From Oenanthe sinensis (Eukaryota > Streptophyta > Magnoliopsida > Apiales > Apiaceae), in assembly GCA_028671895.1 (NCBI GenBank), contig CM053810.1:29057501-29121500 (forward strand): a DNA stretch of 64,000 nt, written 5' to 3'. The stretch's first letter is position 1, and each line of letters begins with the position of its first letter. Shown piece after piece: positions 47,107 through 59,900 of the stretch. The notes beneath the pieces are model-generated. The model worked only from the letters and a program-made list of their open reading frames with translations. It ran no database searches and was not told the origin of the DNA. The position numbers and the translations under genes are program-made.

Positions 47107-48659
47107 TGTTGGGTTCCGAGGCATAAAACGCAGCGGATTAAACGTAAATATAACAAAAATTCGGAACCCTAAACGCAGGATCATGTATAAGTTCGGACTG
47201 ATTATTGTGAAACGGAATCATACCTTTTCTTGGTCTTGACTTCTACGAACTCAACGGAGATCCTAACTTTCACGACTTGTGTCTTCTTCTCGAAAACACC
47301 TCTATGGTATCCACACGAGCACCTTCAAGAACGTCTCACGATCTTGATTATGGAACGGATGTACTAGCCTCCTCTAGATGATTTCAAAACTGCCTTTGCT
47401 GTGCTTGCTGCTGCCTCTAGGGTTTTTCTTATCAAAACGTAATGACCTATTAACCCTACATTATCTATTTATAATGGTTGGTTAATAGGCCCATAATAGC
47501 AACCCATAACAGCAAAACCTAACCCATGTAGGTTTAGGATTAAATAATAAAATCGAATTTTATTATTTAATTAATAACTAAGCCACACTTAATTATTAAA
47601 GGCAGAATTCAAATTCGAATTTATATTATTTCAATTAATTAAGTCTCACTTAATTAATATAATAAAATTCAAATAATCATCAATTAATTTAAATCTATAA
47701 TTTAAATTAATTATTCCTCTAAGTACTCTATGTGTGTGACCCTATAGGCTATTATTTAATTAGCAATAATTTTATTCTCCAATAAAATTACAAACAATGA
47801 GCGGTATCTAGTAATACATCATTGCTACCTAATTAAATAATAATTAAATCGTGATTCGATAAAACCTTTCGTGATTAATGTTTCCGTGTAATATAATCCC
47901 TTTAACCATATGTATTATAGATTAAACTCGAGGCATGTATTTAGTCATCCTCTTCAACATTTAATCCGGGTTTACTTGATCCATGAGTAAACTATGAAAA
48001 CAAATCATTATTTGAGCACGGCCATGCATTTTATAGTCTCACTCAATCAAGAGGCCAATAATATCTCTCCTTATTATAGGAGGGTTAAATCCTTTATCTA
48101 TCATTCATATTTCTCATACGACTCATGATATACCCGATGTCCACTTTTATCATTACCCGGTCAAAGGTAACTTTTAATGTAGTCAAAGTATATTAATCCT
48201 CGTACATAAATATAATGATCTCAAGTCAGAGGATCATTACACCATTATCACTGTGAGTCTTTCTTATGACTTTATTAAACATGAAGAATCTCACTGTGGG
48301 TCTGTCCAGTACCATGTACTCCTGCATGTACCTATGTGTTGACTTTAGTATCCCCATACTTATAACCAATGAGATGTGGTTATCAGTCAAACAACATACT
48401 AGTCTATTTATGTATTATTATTGTCCTATAATAATAATACTCGACTAGGGACATTTAAGAATATGATCTATTATATAATCTCAAGTTCAAGTCCTGTACT
48501 AAACTATACAATGTGTATCATGATTCTAAGGACATTTATTATGCTAACAAATATATCGCAGTAATTAAAGTCATAATAAATACGTTTATTGAATAATCAA
48601 ATGACATAAAGGTCTATTAAAAGAAACATTATATTGCCTCTAGGGCACCTACACTAACA
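47107..48659 (-). repeat. RE7 3' LTR
   Basis: 1,553 bases, matching 54543-56095. AT-rich, with no tandem arrays. Confidence 0.96.
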
Positions 48660-48672
48660 ATCTCCCACTTGC
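48660..48672 (-). other. RE7 polypurine tract
   Basis: The minus strand reads AAGTGGGAGAT directly before the 3' LTR. Confidence 0.75.
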
Positions 48673-48673
48673 A

Positions 48674-51600
48674 CTAGAGCCAATCTCCCATGTATCTAAT
48701 ACCCATGGAACTAGTGTGACCATCGTGCTTCGTCTGCGACAAGCCTTTGGTCAGTGGGTCTGCAATGTTATCATTTGTGTGCACTTTACATATGTGTATG
48801 TCACCCCTTTCATTAATCTCTCGAATGAGGTGATATCTCCTGAGTATATGTTTGGTTCGGGAGTGAGCTCTAGGTTCTTTAGCCTGTGCAATGGCTCCAT
48901 TATTATCGCAGTATAGATCAATGGGATCTACGATCGATGGAACCACTCCCAAATCAGTAATGAATTTTCGAATCCAAACAGCTTCCTTAGCCGCTTCACA
49001 AGCTGCAATGTACTCAGCCTCCATTGTAGAATCAGCTATTGTTTCTTGCTTTGAACTCTTCCAACTTACAGCACCTCCGTTTAGACAAAACACAAAACCA
49101 GACTGTGATACAGTATCATCCCTGTCTGTTTGAAAACTTGCATCGGTGTAACCTTTTACAACCAGTTTTTCCTCTCCTCCATACACCAAGAATGAATCTT
49201 TAGTCCTTTTCAAGTACTTTAGAATATTCTTGACACCCGTCCAGTGACCTTCACCTGGATTAGATTGGTATCTGCTCGTCATGCTTAAAGCATACGAAAC
49301 ATCTGGGCGAGTACATACCATCGCATACATGATGGATCCAATTGCTGAGGCATATGGAATCTTACTCATGCGGTCTTTGCCATCCAATGATTTCGGACAC
49401 TGATCTTTAGAGATCGTTATCCCTTGAGACACGGGGACATATCCCCTTTTTGCATTTTGCATACCAAAACGATGCAAAACCTTATCGATGTATGTACTCT
49501 GACTTAGACCGATCATCCTTCTAGATCTATCTCTATAGATCCTCATTCCTAGAATGTAGGATGCTTCTCCTAAGTCTTTCATAGAGAAGTTGCTCCCTAA
49601 CCAAATCTTAACAGCCTTGAGAGAAGGTATGTCATTCCCCATTAGTAGTATGTCATCAACATATAGTACTATGAATGCCACATGGCTCCCACTAACCTTC
49701 TTGTAAACACAAGGTTCATCTTCGTTTTGAACAAAGCCATACTCTTTGACTGTTTCATCAAAACGGATATTCCATCTCCTAGAGGCTTGCTTCAATCCAT
49801 AAATGGATCGACATAATTTACATACCTTGCTAACATTCCTTGGATCGACAAAACCTTCAGGTTGTGTCATGTACACATCCACATCCTCTTCAAGGCTTCC
49901 ATTAAGGAAGGCTGTTTTGACATCCATTTGCCAGATTTCATAATCATGGAATGCTGCAATAGCAAGCAAAATCCTTATGGACTTGACCATAGCCACTGGT
50001 GAGAAAGTTTCATCATAGTCAATACCATGAATTTGTTTGAAACCTTTTGCAACCAGCCTTGCTTTATAGGTCTGAACATTTCCATCCATGTCAGTTTTCT
50101 TCTTGAAAACCCATTTGCACCCTATGGGTTTTACCCATTCAGGTGGATCAACCAAAGTCCATACTCGGTTTTCGTACATGGAATCCATCTCGGATTTCAT
50201 GGCTTCTAGCCATCTCTTAGAGTCTGGACTGTTCATAGCATCTTGGTATGTGAGAGGCTCATCTTCATCTATGAGCATCAAATCACCACATTGAGTCAAG
50301 AGAAATCCATATCTCTCTGGCTCATGGCGAATTCTACCAGTTCTACGAACAACCTGTGTTTGTTGAGCATTATCATTATCCTGCTCCTGTTCCACTTCAG
50401 GTTCAATGCTATTTTGTGGTTCTCGATCTTCATCGAGGTCTATAGTTCTCCCACTGTTTCTTTTGGAAACAAAATCTCTTTCCATGAAAACAGCGTCTCG
50501 AGCAATAAACACCTTCTGCTCAGAAGGACTATAAAAATAATACGCCTTTGTTTCTTTAGGGTATCCCACAAAATTGCACTCTTCAGATTTAGGTCCAAGC
50601 TTGTCAGATACTTGACGCTTCACAAACGCCTTGCATTCCCAAACTTTCATAAAGCTCATGCCTGACCGTTTCTTCTCCCATATCTCATATGGAGTCTTTT
50701 GAACCTTCTTAGTAGGAACACGGTTAAGTGTGAAAGCGGCTGTTTCTAGAGCATAACCCCAGAAACTAATTGGAAGATCTGCATGACTCATCATCGATCG
50801 CACCATGTTCAACAAGGTGCGATTTCTCCTCTCTGAAACTCCATTCCATTGAGGTGTACCTGGCGGAGTGAGTTGTGATACAATACCACACTCCTTTAAA
50901 TAATCTTTAAATTCTGTGCTTAAGTATTCTCCACCACGATCAGATCGTAAGATTTTAATACTTGTGCCTCCGCCAATTTGCTTCTCTACTTCAGCCTTGT
51001 ATTCTTTGAACTTTTCAAAAGAATCGGATTTATTCTTCATAAGATATACATATCCATATCTACTGAAATCATCAGTAAATGTTATGAAGTAGTAGTAGCC
51101 TCCTCTAGCCATCACACGCATTGGGCCGCATACATCACTATGTATTAGCTCCAGACGTTCAGTGGCCCTTTGACCCTTACCAGTGAAAGGGGCTTTAGTC
51201 ATTTTACCAAGCAAACAAGATTCGCATTCTTGGTATGATTCAAAATCAAACTTATCCAAATATCCATCCTTATGTAATTTGGATATGCGTTTCTCATTTA
51301 TATGGCCTAGACGACAATGCCAGAGGTATGTTTGATTTGAGTCATTAACTTTAAGTCGTTTATTTTCTATATTACAGAAAGGATTATCTAAGTCAAGAAC
51401 ATATAAACCATTAAACAAACGCGCAACACCATAGGTTAAATCATTCAAAGCAAAAGAGCAACTGTTGTTCTTTATTGTAAACGAAAAACCTTTCTTGTCC
51501 AAACAAGAAACATAAATAATGTTTCTGCGAATCGCAGGCACGTAATAACAATTTTCCAGTTCTAAAACTAGCCCAGAGGGCAAAGATAAATAATATGTTC

Positions 51601-52639
51601 CTACAGCTAAAGCAGCAACTCTTGCTCCATTGGCAACTCGTAGGTCCATTTCTCCTTTAGCCAATGTCCTACTTCTCTGCATTTCCTGCACATTTATACA
51701 AATGTGAGAAGCACATCCAGTATCCAATACCCAAGATGTAGAAATAGACAGATTGACTTCTATAACATATATACCTGAAGTAGAAGCTTGCTCAGCCCTC
51801 TTCTTCTTCAGATCCTCCAAGTAAACTGAACAGTTTCTCTTCCAGTGGCCAGTTTTCTTACAGTAGTGACATTCACCCTTAGCGACCCCACCTTTAGGCT
51901 TTAAAGCCTGTTTAGGACCTGACTTTGGCTTGGGTGTAGAATCAGAACCTGTCTTCTTCTTACCCTTCCACTTGCCTTTCCCTTTGGCCTTACCTTTATT
52001 GCCCACCATCAGTATGAGAGCAGGTTCAGCCGTCTTCATGTTGGTCTCATATGTTCTCAACATAGCCAACAATTCAGTAGGTGTTTTGTCAAATTCATTC
52101 ATATTGTAGTTTATGATAAACTGGGTGAATTTGTTGTTCAAAGAATTCATGATTAGGTCAATACCAATTTCCTGAATAATCGGGAAACCCAAAGTTTCAA
52201 GGTACACAATGTAACCAATCATCTTCAGAACATGTGGGCCAACTGGTTCACTTGCCCCTTGTTTGCAATTAAAGAGTGACTTACTCGTGTTGAACCTTTC
52301 TTGACGAGTTTGGCTTGCAAACATGCTTTGCAAGTGCTCATAGATAGTATATGCATCCATATGCACATGCTGTCTTTGAAGCTCAGCACTCATAGTTGCC
52401 AACATAAGACATGCAACATCAGTTGCATCATTCTCATCCTTTGTGTGGGCTGCTCGTTCCTCAACAGTAGCGCCCTCAGGAAGGGGACCTGCCGGAGGAA
52501 TATCAATGACATGAAGCTTGCGCTCCTGCCTGAGGACAATCCTCAAATTCCTCTGCCAGTCTAGGAAGTTGTTTCCTCCTGTCAGCTTATCCTTCTCAAG
52601 GACTGATCGTACGGATAGTGTGTTTGTGTTGTTTGCCAT
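48674..52639 (-). CDS. RE7 gag-pol polyprotein, uninterrupted
   Basis: A single 1,321-residue ORF starting at ATG 52639. An N-terminal UBN2/DUF4219-type Gag domain (residues about 10-200, KLTGGNNFLDWQRNLRIVL) is followed by a Lys/Gly-rich linker and a CCHC zinc knuckle (CHYCKKTGHWKRNC, about residue 256). The protease has WVLDTGCASHI (about 305). The pre-integrase motif is LWHCRLGHINEKRI ... CESCLLGK. The integrase core has IHSDVCGPM, TDDFSRYGYVYL, RSDRGGEYLS and PQWNGVSERRNRT. The RT has IWQMDVKTAFLNGSLEEDV and YVDDILLMG (about 992). RNase H has GYTDASFQTD, TMEAEYIAACEA and YCDNNGAIA. The catalytic residues I can identify are all present, so the protein should be functional if expressed. Confidence 0.96.
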   Translation of the reverse strand: MANNTNTLSVRSVLEKDKLTGGNNFLDWQRNLRIVLRQERKLHVIDIPPAGPLPEGATVEERAAHTKDENDATDVACLMLATMSAELQRQHVHMDAYTIYEHLQSMFASQTRQERFNTSKSLFNCKQGASEPVGPHVLKMIGYIVYLETLGFPIIQEIGIDLIMNSLNNKFTQFIINYNMNEFDKTPTELLAMLRTYETNMKTAEPALILMVGNKGKAKGKGKWKGKKKTGSDSTPKPKSGPKQALKPKGGVAKGECHYCKKTGHWKRNCSVYLEDLKKKRAEQASTSGIYVIEVNLSISTSWVLDTGCASHICINVQEMQRSRTLAKGEMDLRVANGARVAALAVGTYYLSLPSGLVLELENCYYVPAIRRNIIYVSCLDKKGFSFTIKNNSCSFALNDLTYGVARLFNGLYVLDLDNPFCNIENKRLKVNDSNQTYLWHCRLGHINEKRISKLHKDGYLDKFDFESYQECESCLLGKMTKAPFTGKGQRATERLELIHSDVCGPMRVMARGGYYYFITFTDDFSRYGYVYLMKNKSDSFEKFKEYKAEVEKQIGGGTSIKILRSDRGGEYLSTEFKDYLKECGIVSQLTPPGTPQWNGVSERRNRTLLNMVRSMMSHADLPISFWGYALETAAFTLNRVPTKKVQKTPYEIWEKKRSGMSFMKVWECKAFVKRQVSDKLGPKSEECNFVGYPKETKAYYFYSPSEQKVFIARDAVFMERDFVSKRNSGRTIDLDEDREPQNSIEPEVEQEQDNDNAQQTQVVRRTGRIRHEPERYGFLLTQCGDLMLIDEDEPLTYQDAMNSPDSKRWLEAMKSEMDSMYENRVWTLVDPPEWVKPIGCKWVFKKKTDMDGNVQTYKARLVAKGFKQIHGIDYDETFSPVAMVKSIRILLAIAAFHDYEIWQMDVKTAFLNGSLEEDVDVYMTQPEGFVDPRNVSKVCKLCRSIYGLKQASRRWNIRFDETVKEYGFVQNEDEPCVYKKVSGSHVAFIVLYVDDILLMGNDIPSLKAVKIWLGSNFSMKDLGEASYILGMRIYRDRSRRMIGLSQSTYIDKVLHRFGMQNAKRGYVPVSQGITISKDQCPKSLDGKDRMSKIPYASAIGSIMYAMVCTRPDVSYALSMTSRYQSNPGEGHWTGVKNILKYLKRTKDSFLVYGGEEKLVVKGYTDASFQTDRDDTVSQSGFVFCLNGGAVSWKSSKQETIADSTMEAEYIAACEAAKEAVWIRKFITDLGVVPSIVDPIDLYCDNNGAIAQAKEPRAHSRTKHILRRYHLIREINERGDIHICKVHTNDNIADPLTKGLSQTKHDGHTSSMGIRYMGDWL

Positions 52640-54007
52640 TACTTGGTATCTACAATGTTAAAAGCACAAAATAAACATTAGATTGTTTGAGTTATTTATT
52701 ATGTTCAAATGATTATGATACATTCATAATATATCTCCCACTATTTTTATCAAATCAATAGCCCTTACTATTAATTTGGAAAGTATATCCCATAATTCTT
52801 TCTAGTGAGCCAAGATCCATATTTCGTCATGTCCAAAGACAACCACTGGAAGTCCTTAAAAATGATTATTTAGGTAGACAACAGTTGTCAATTATATCAT
52901 ATATAATTCTTGGATAGTTTGGTGAGCAACGATTGATCTTATCTATCTAATAGATTTTTAACCAAACTCTATGCTTCTAAGTTCATAATGGTTGAATATA
53001 ACCGTTTACTTTCACCTTATTATGACGACTCAGTTAAGTTTGACCCAATGATACAACGGCCGAATATAACCGTTTATATTCGTCGCATCTCACCATGATA
53101 GATAGGAGTCCCCTGCCACTGACAGTCTTTCCCCTAATCGATATAGGATTCGATGAGTGTTCATTCATTGGAAAGCATCCGATTAAAACTTAATATTTTG
53201 TTAAGGGGTTTATAAAATTTATGACGATCATGATCACATCATGAAGAAATCCTCAATTTTTCCTTGAACTAAATATTTCAAATTGACATCTTAAATTGTT
53301 CATTTCCCAGGTAGATGGAGGATACCAGTGGTCACACTTAAAACCCATCAGCCTTACGAATACGCATATCCGTTTTTGTCAGAAAATCCCAATTATAGAA
53401 GACAAAATCCATATTCAATTCCGTGTTTTAAAAATCCATATTTCATAAACACAAGAATCTCATGATCGTTTGTTAATTTTAAAATCTTAAATCGTTACAG
53501 ATTTTATCTTGTTTAGCATGGCAAGCATGGCATGGGTGACGTATCTAATACATGCATACATCATTAATCTAATTAAAGCATGCATCTTCTACTCTACACA
53601 TACATTCATACATCAATATGTAAAGTGCAGTATGTAAACGTGCTTGGTTATGGCCCCTTTCCTATGTGATCCTTTGGAGCTAATGAAAGGATCAAAGTCA
53701 ATCTATGGTGGTAAAATATAAATACAATTACATGTCTTCATTCTTCTTGTATCCATGGGTGCTTGCTCCTCTTCTTGGATCATCCTTCAATCTTCAAGTA
53801 CATTACATGGAATAATTGAATACAACCTATACTAATGTACTTACATAAGAAAACTCGAGTTACATTCGAGGTTACACAATTACAAGAATGAAGAAAACGA
53901 CATGCAAGTCGTATTTATAAAACCAAAACCAAAACCATTAATCTAGGGGTCTAAGGGCCATAACCAACACCATGCTCAAGTACACAAAATAAAATATTGC
54001 GGGGGTC

Positions 54008-54050
54008 CGGGGCGGCAGCCCCGGGCGGGGTCTGGGGGCGGCAGCCCCCA
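54008..54050 (-). other. Twin GC-rich hairpins in the RE7 leader
   Basis: CGGGGC-GGCA-GCCCCG (54008-54023) and TGGGGGC-GGCA-GCCCCCA (54033-54050) are perfect inverted repeats with the same 4-base loop. They lie in an otherwise AT-rich leader. In RNA they would be very stable. Packaging or dimer signals are plausible roles. Confidence 0.6.
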
Positions 54051-54384
54051 GCTGGGGTCGAGCTGCCAGGTCAGCTCGGAAATTTTTTATTTTCGAAGAC
54101 TAGTCCTATTTAAAAATCATCAATTTCTGAACTACAGATCATATCTGTTGGCCTTTTTCCCCACTGCAACTTATACAGTTTCAGAAGCATGTATCATATA
54201 CATACTTATCATATCCCAGTTAACAGATCATGTCCAACATAATCTGTCCACCAGTTTATATCACTATACAAACTGACCCTCATGAATAATATACAAATCG
54301 CAATAAGGCATATAAATCAGTCATGACAAATCATTAACATGCTAGTATCAGAATCTATATACTCATCATATGAATAACAATTCG

Positions 54385-54450
54385 AATATACATGGCAGTA
54401 GCATGGCAGTAGCATAGCAGAAGCATGGCAGTATCATGGCAGTCATCAAA
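54385..54450 (-). repeat. Short GCATGGCAGTA repeats in the RE7 leader
   Basis: About five imperfect copies of an 11-12 base unit (GCATGGCAGTA) directly downstream of the primer region in transcript terms. Confidence 0.7.
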
Positions 54451-54529
54451 CAGGCATGTCAGTTTCATAACAGGCATGTATGCATCAAATACATAAAACA
54501 CGTAACCAAATCAGTCCCTTATACACGTA

Positions 54530-54541
54530 GCTCTGATACCA
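54530..54541 (-). other. RE7 primer binding site
   Basis: The minus strand reads TGGTATCAGAGC one base inside the 5' LTR. Confidence 0.92.
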
Positions 54542-54542
54542 T

Positions 54543-56095
54543 TGTTGGGTTCCGAGGCATAAAACGTAGCGGATTAAACGTAAATATAACAAAAATTCGG
54601 AACCCTAAACGCAGGATCATGTATAAGTTCGGACTGATTATTGTGAAACGGAATCATACCTTTTCTTGGTCTTGACTTCTACGAACTCAACGGAGATCCT
54701 AACTTTTACGACTTGTGTCTTCTTCTCGAAAACACCTCTATGGTATCCACACGAGCACCTTCAAGAACGTCTCACGATCTTGATTATGGAACGGATGTAC
54801 TAGCCTCCTCTAGATGATTTCGAAACTGCCTTTGCTGTGCTTGCTGCTGCCTCTAGGGTTTTTCTTATCAAAACGTAATGACCTATTAACCCTACATTAT
54901 CTATTTATAATGGTTGGTTAATAGGCCCATAATAGCAACCCATAATAGCAAAACCTAACCCATGTAGGTTTAGGATTAAATAATAAAATCAAATTTTATT
55001 ATTTAATTAATAACTAAGTCACACTTAATTATTAAAGGCAGAATTCAAATTCGAATTTATATTATTTCAATTAATTAAGTCTCGCTTAATTAATATAATA
55101 AAATTCAAATAATCATCAATTAATTTAAATCTATAATTTAAATTAATTATTCCTCTAAGTACTCTATGTGTGTGACCCTATAGGCTATTATTTAATTAGC
55201 AATAATTTTATTCTCTAATAAAATTACAAACAATGAGCGGTATCTAGTAATACATCATTGCTACCTAATTAAATAATAATTAAATCGTGATTCGATAAAA
55301 CCTTTCGTGATTAATGTTTCCGTGTAATATAATCCCTTTAACCATATGTATTATAGATTAAACTCGAGGCATGTATTTAGTCATCCTCTTCAACATTTAA
55401 TCCGAGTTTACTTGATCCATGAGTAAACTATGAAAACAAATCATTATTTGAGCACGACCATGCATTTTATAGTCTCACTCAATCAAGAGGCCAATAATAT
55501 CTCTCCTAATTATAGGAGGGTTAAATCCTTTATCTATCATTCATATTTCTCATACGACTCATGATATACCCGATGTCCACTTTTATCATTACCCGGTCAA
55601 AGGTAACTTTTAATGTAGTCAAAGTATATTAATCCTCGTACAGAAATATAATGATCTCAAGTCAGAGGATCATTACACCATTATCACTGTGAGTCTTTCT
55701 TATGACTTTATTAAACATGAAGAATCTCACTGTGGGTCTGTCCAGTACCATGTACTCCTGCATGTACCTATGTGTTGACTTTAGTATCCCCATACTTATA
55801 ACCAATGAGATGTGGTTATCAGTCAAACAACATACTAGTCTATTTATCTATTATTATTGTCCTATAATAATAATACTCGACTAGAGACATTTAAGAATAT
55901 GATCTATTATATAATCTCAAGTTCAAGTTCTGTACTAAACTATACAATGTGTATCATGATTCTAAGGACATTTATTATGCTAACAAATATATCGCAGTAA
56001 TTAAAGTCATAATAAATACGTTTATTGAATAATCAAATGACATAAAGGTCTATTAAAAGAAACATTGTATTGCCTCTAGGGCACCTACACTAACA
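54543..56095 (-). repeat. RE7 5' LTR
   Basis: 1,553 bases, the same length as the 3' LTR. Confidence 0.96.
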
Positions 56096-56100
56096 CAGTG
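56096..56100. repeat. RE7 target site duplication, right copy (CAGTG)
   Basis: Identical to 47102-47106. Confidence 0.95.
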
Positions 56101-56734
56101 TGTAGGCGCCACCAAATCTTGCCTTAGAAGTTTTGTTGCGCCTTTAACTCTACTTCACTATGGAAAGCATTTTGTTCCGCTCCATACATGGTTCCAAGAG
56201 TGTAGTAGCCACCAAATGTAGTAATACTTGCCTTAAACAATATCTTGAATTCTTGAAGTAATTACCACTTGGTTTTCACTCTTCTGGCTTGATCAACTGA
56301 ATTTCTTCTGATTAAAAAAGACAATTCTTTTCTTGTTGTGCTAACGCTTCGTGCACTGGTCTGGTTCACAAATGACTAACACTGAATTGAATTCACTTGA
56401 CTTCTGTTCTGTTTCAGCTGATTAACCTTAGAGTTTTTGCATTGCTTCTGATCACTGAAACCCTTTGACATTTATACACAAATCATTACACTTTCTTTAA
56501 TATGAAATCTTCTGAACTCTTATTTATTGCTGAGGCCTGAACATATTAATGAACTTCTCTCGCTGACATTTAGTAACCCTTTCATCTTGAATGCTCTGCA
56601 ATGATGTATGTATGATTACTGTTTTCATGTCCTTCTGGATTCCTGTGTTGCATATTAGTATTATTTGACTGTCTTTGTTTCTTAGTTGAGTTGTTGTTAT
56701 TACTATTACATATTACGTTACATTATGTTTTACA
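56101..56734 (-). repeat. RE6 3' LTR, high-coordinate half
   Basis: Continues the GTAGGCGCCAC / TTGTTGCGCC motif array directly from the RE7 junction. Ends at GTTTTACA beside a purine tract. Together with 46438-47106 it makes an LTR of about 1.3 kb. Confidence 0.8.
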
Positions 56735-56751
56735 ATCTCCCCCTATTTGGT
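56735..56751 (-). other. RE6 polypurine tract
   Basis: The minus strand reads AACCAAATAGGGGGAGAT-like sequence before the LTR, nearly as in RE2 and RE4. Confidence 0.8.
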
Positions 56752-56909
56752 TGTTAGAGTTCAACAAGCAAATCCTGTGAGAGGATAACTCAACTGATAC
56801 TTACAAGAAAAAGTAAAGTGCAGAAAGACAGGAAATAATATTAATTACATTTTGGATTGGATTTTACAAGTACAAGAGAAGTTTTTTCCTCTAGCCTGAA
56901 CATATATTT

Positions 56910-59900
56910 CTATGATCTTCTACTTGCTTGAGCTGTATCTTGCTTCGTTTTAGATCTTGTTTCGTAGTAATATTTCCTCAGCTCTTCTTCCTTCTCTTTT
57001 AATCTTGCTTTTACCAAATCCCTCGCTTCAACTTTAAGAGTGTTGACATGAGGTGGATCTTCTAGTTTCTTCAGAACTTCTGTGAGAAATTTAGTTGAAT
57101 TTGTCTTTGAGATAGACTCGAAGGCCAGTGATTGTCTTTTTGAAAACACGGACACTGTTATTCTTTTTGGAAAGACTTTCACTCTATCAGTGTCATGCAT
57201 AGACTCTTCTTCTAATTTCTCCATAAGAACATCTTGATTGATCCTCAAAGCCTTTTTATCTGATTTGAAAGTGGATCTCTTAACCCTAGAAAAGACTTTT
57301 CTAATGATGTCGGAATTGTTCCTTTCAGCTTTGACAGTTCTTTTCTCTTATCAACTCCATTTTTCTTGAACAAGAAGTACTTTGTTCCATTTGGTTCAGT
57401 TTGTATGCAAGGTTCAGAATCCTTAATGGTTTCAAGTTCTTCAATGCCATCCTCCTTTCTCACATACACTGGTTCCTGATAGTATCTGGTTGTCTCCATA
57501 AGATATCTTCCAGATGTTTTGATATCTCTGTTCAGCCTGAATGCATAGATTAACTCAGGAGCTTTAAGATCTTCTTAAGTTCTGTTCTTCTTGCTTCTAA
57601 GTCTTTCCTCTATATACTGCATGAACATTACTTGACTTGACTCCAGACCTTCATCAGACAACGTCAGATTGTGTAAAGTTGTTGCTTTATAGTACTTGAC
57701 CACCGGAGGCTTCTCAAATGCTTCGACACCGATCTCAATAATGTTCTTTTCAATTAAATCTCTCAGTATCTCATTCGACTTGTGTCCCCCAAAGATGACT
57801 TTCCTCTTCAGCACATACAACTCCATTATATTCATTTTCTCGAAGCTCTTTGTCGAACCCAGTGTTGTTGAATTGATGTACATTTTCCAACCAGATTTGA
57901 ATGCACTGACTGACACGCTTGTTATCTCTTCTAATAGCATATCATAGAACTCATGAACGTCTTGAAATTTTTCCTTTATGGTTCTGAATAGGTCAAGGAC
58001 TTCTATGTCTTTCTTCTGGCTTGAGTTAGTTCTTTCTTCTTCAACAGACTCCTTGCTTCATCCCATTCAGGACCAACTTTATCAGTGCATGTTGAACTCT
58101 TCTTCACTTTATTTTCATTAATTCTTGAGCTTGAACTATATCTTGAGTAACAACTTCATCTACACCAACTAGAAGACAGTCATTATCAAACACATATTCC
58201 TCAGCAAATTCATCCTCAACATCTATACCTGCAGCCTTTGATGTTTCCTCTATCTCATTCTCAGTAGGAATATCCATTGGCACATAGGGTTAAAAGATTT
58301 ATCCTTCCTCTAGTTGCCTTGCTCTAGGCCTATAAAAGATATTTGTCTTCTCCTAAGCTGTGTATTCCATAATCATTTCTGCTTCAACTTTTTATTGCTC
58401 TCTTCTCTCCCCCTCAGTTGGGTTATTCTCCCTTTCGATCGGAGTTATCTGAGCTGTTGAAGTTGATTGATGAGTAGTATAATTTTTCTGAGCTAGCAGT
58501 TGTTGGACTAAATCTTTAATTTCTTTCATTTCATTGCGCTGCTGCTCTTGCACTTCCAAGATTTTCCTTATAGAGTAATGAATTTCTGTGACTTAGGCCT
58601 CATGATTTAGAATCCTTTGGATGTGTGCTATGTGTGCATTGTATGGGGTGTTTATTTGGTCAGTGGGTGTCTCACTGCTCACTGTTACTATTTTTACATG
58701 TCCTTCAACACTCACATTCGGTTGTTCAGGGTCAGGGAATTGAAGATCACTCAGGTTTAGTGTTTCACTCATCTCATTGAAAGCATCTTGATCTTTTGCC
58801 CCTGCAAGAAAGCCCCTATCCCTTCTATGGGTAGGTTGCCTCTCCACCGGACCACTTTGGATGGGGATAATTCATTTTTCAGGAACTGGGGGATTGAGAC
58901 CCAGTGTGGTCATCACTATGGATTCTGTAATGATTGGCAGAGTTGAAAAATATGTGATGCCAACTGAAGCTATTGAAAGCCTTACCTGCTCAGAGGCACC
59001 CTGAACAGGTTCTACTACCAAAGCAGCAGATACTCTAAATATAGAGCCCACATCCCTTCTATGGGTGTCTTGTCCCCCCGCCAGACCTGTAAAGGTGGGG
59101 ATGAGCTCCTTTGAAGGAGCTAGATTTGTAATCTCCAGGGGGGTCACCACCTCAGGCAATATAATAAGTGACAAATGAGAGCCTGTGATGCCCCGCAACA
59201 CCTGTGAAGGCAATACCACTTGAAGTGGTGATGCTGCTGATGCTGCTACTCCATGAATAGAGACCACTTCCCTTTTAAAGGAGAGTTGCCTTTCCACTTC
59301 ACCCACTTGGGGAGGGAAAAGATCCTCACTAGGATCTGGAGATGTTAAGTCCATGGGGTCACCACATTTGACAATATAATGAATGGCTCATGAGAGTCAG
59401 TAATGCCCCCTTCTGTTTGTGAAGACAGGTTCTGAATTGGATTAACCAAAATAGTACTGGCTACTGAATTAAATAATTGTGTTTCCATCTCTGTTTCTAT
59501 TCCCGTACCTTTCAGGAGTTTATCAATTTCAGAATTGAGATTATGAAGAAACAGAAAGGTCTCAGAGATTGGAGAATCAGGTTCCTGGCTCACAGTTGCC
59601 TTAGGTTTAAAATTCATTTTTTGTCGTTTTCGAGAAGGAAGAGTTGTAGGGGATATTTCAAAAATTTCCTGATTCGGTAGGGATTCACTCCTATCATCTA
59701 TATCAAGTATTCTTTTTCTGGTTTCAGGAGAGATAAGGAGTGTTTGTTGATCTCTGGTAGTGGTTAGAACTGGTTGGTCGCCAAGTTCATTTCCAGCTTC
59801 GAAGGCCACTAAGGGCTCACGTGTGTGCATTGCCATTTCAGGCATAGAAGTAGAAATAGTGACAAATTCATCTTGAAGAAATGCAGAAAAGTCAAAATCC

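Larger units (their letters stand above)
52640..54529 (-). other. RE7 long 5' leader
   Basis: About 1.9 kb between primer site and gag with no ORF of note. Besides AT-rich sequence it holds a GC-rich double hairpin near 54008-54050 and a short repeat block near 54385-54450. Confidence 0.6.
47107..56095 (-). mobile_element. RE7: complete Ty1-copia retrotransposon with intact gag-pol
   Basis: Two LTRs of 1,553 bases each (plus-strand TGTTGGGTTCC ... CTAACA), a primer site, a 1.9 kb leader, one full-length gag-pol ORF, a purine tract and a perfect CAGTG duplication. By eye the LTRs differ at about 16 positions (about 1%), mostly transitions. Every visible part needed for autonomy is present. 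The integrase-before-RT order makes it copia; I do not assign a finer lineage. Confidence 0.97.

Noticed and set aside
48266..48448. 60-codon ORF repeated at 55702-55884
   Set aside because: Falls in both LTRs of RE7, against the element's strand, without protein features.
54001..54080. GC-rich block as an organelle DNA insertion
   Set aside because: It has no recognisable organelle gene and sits inside the RE7 leader as two simple hairpins.
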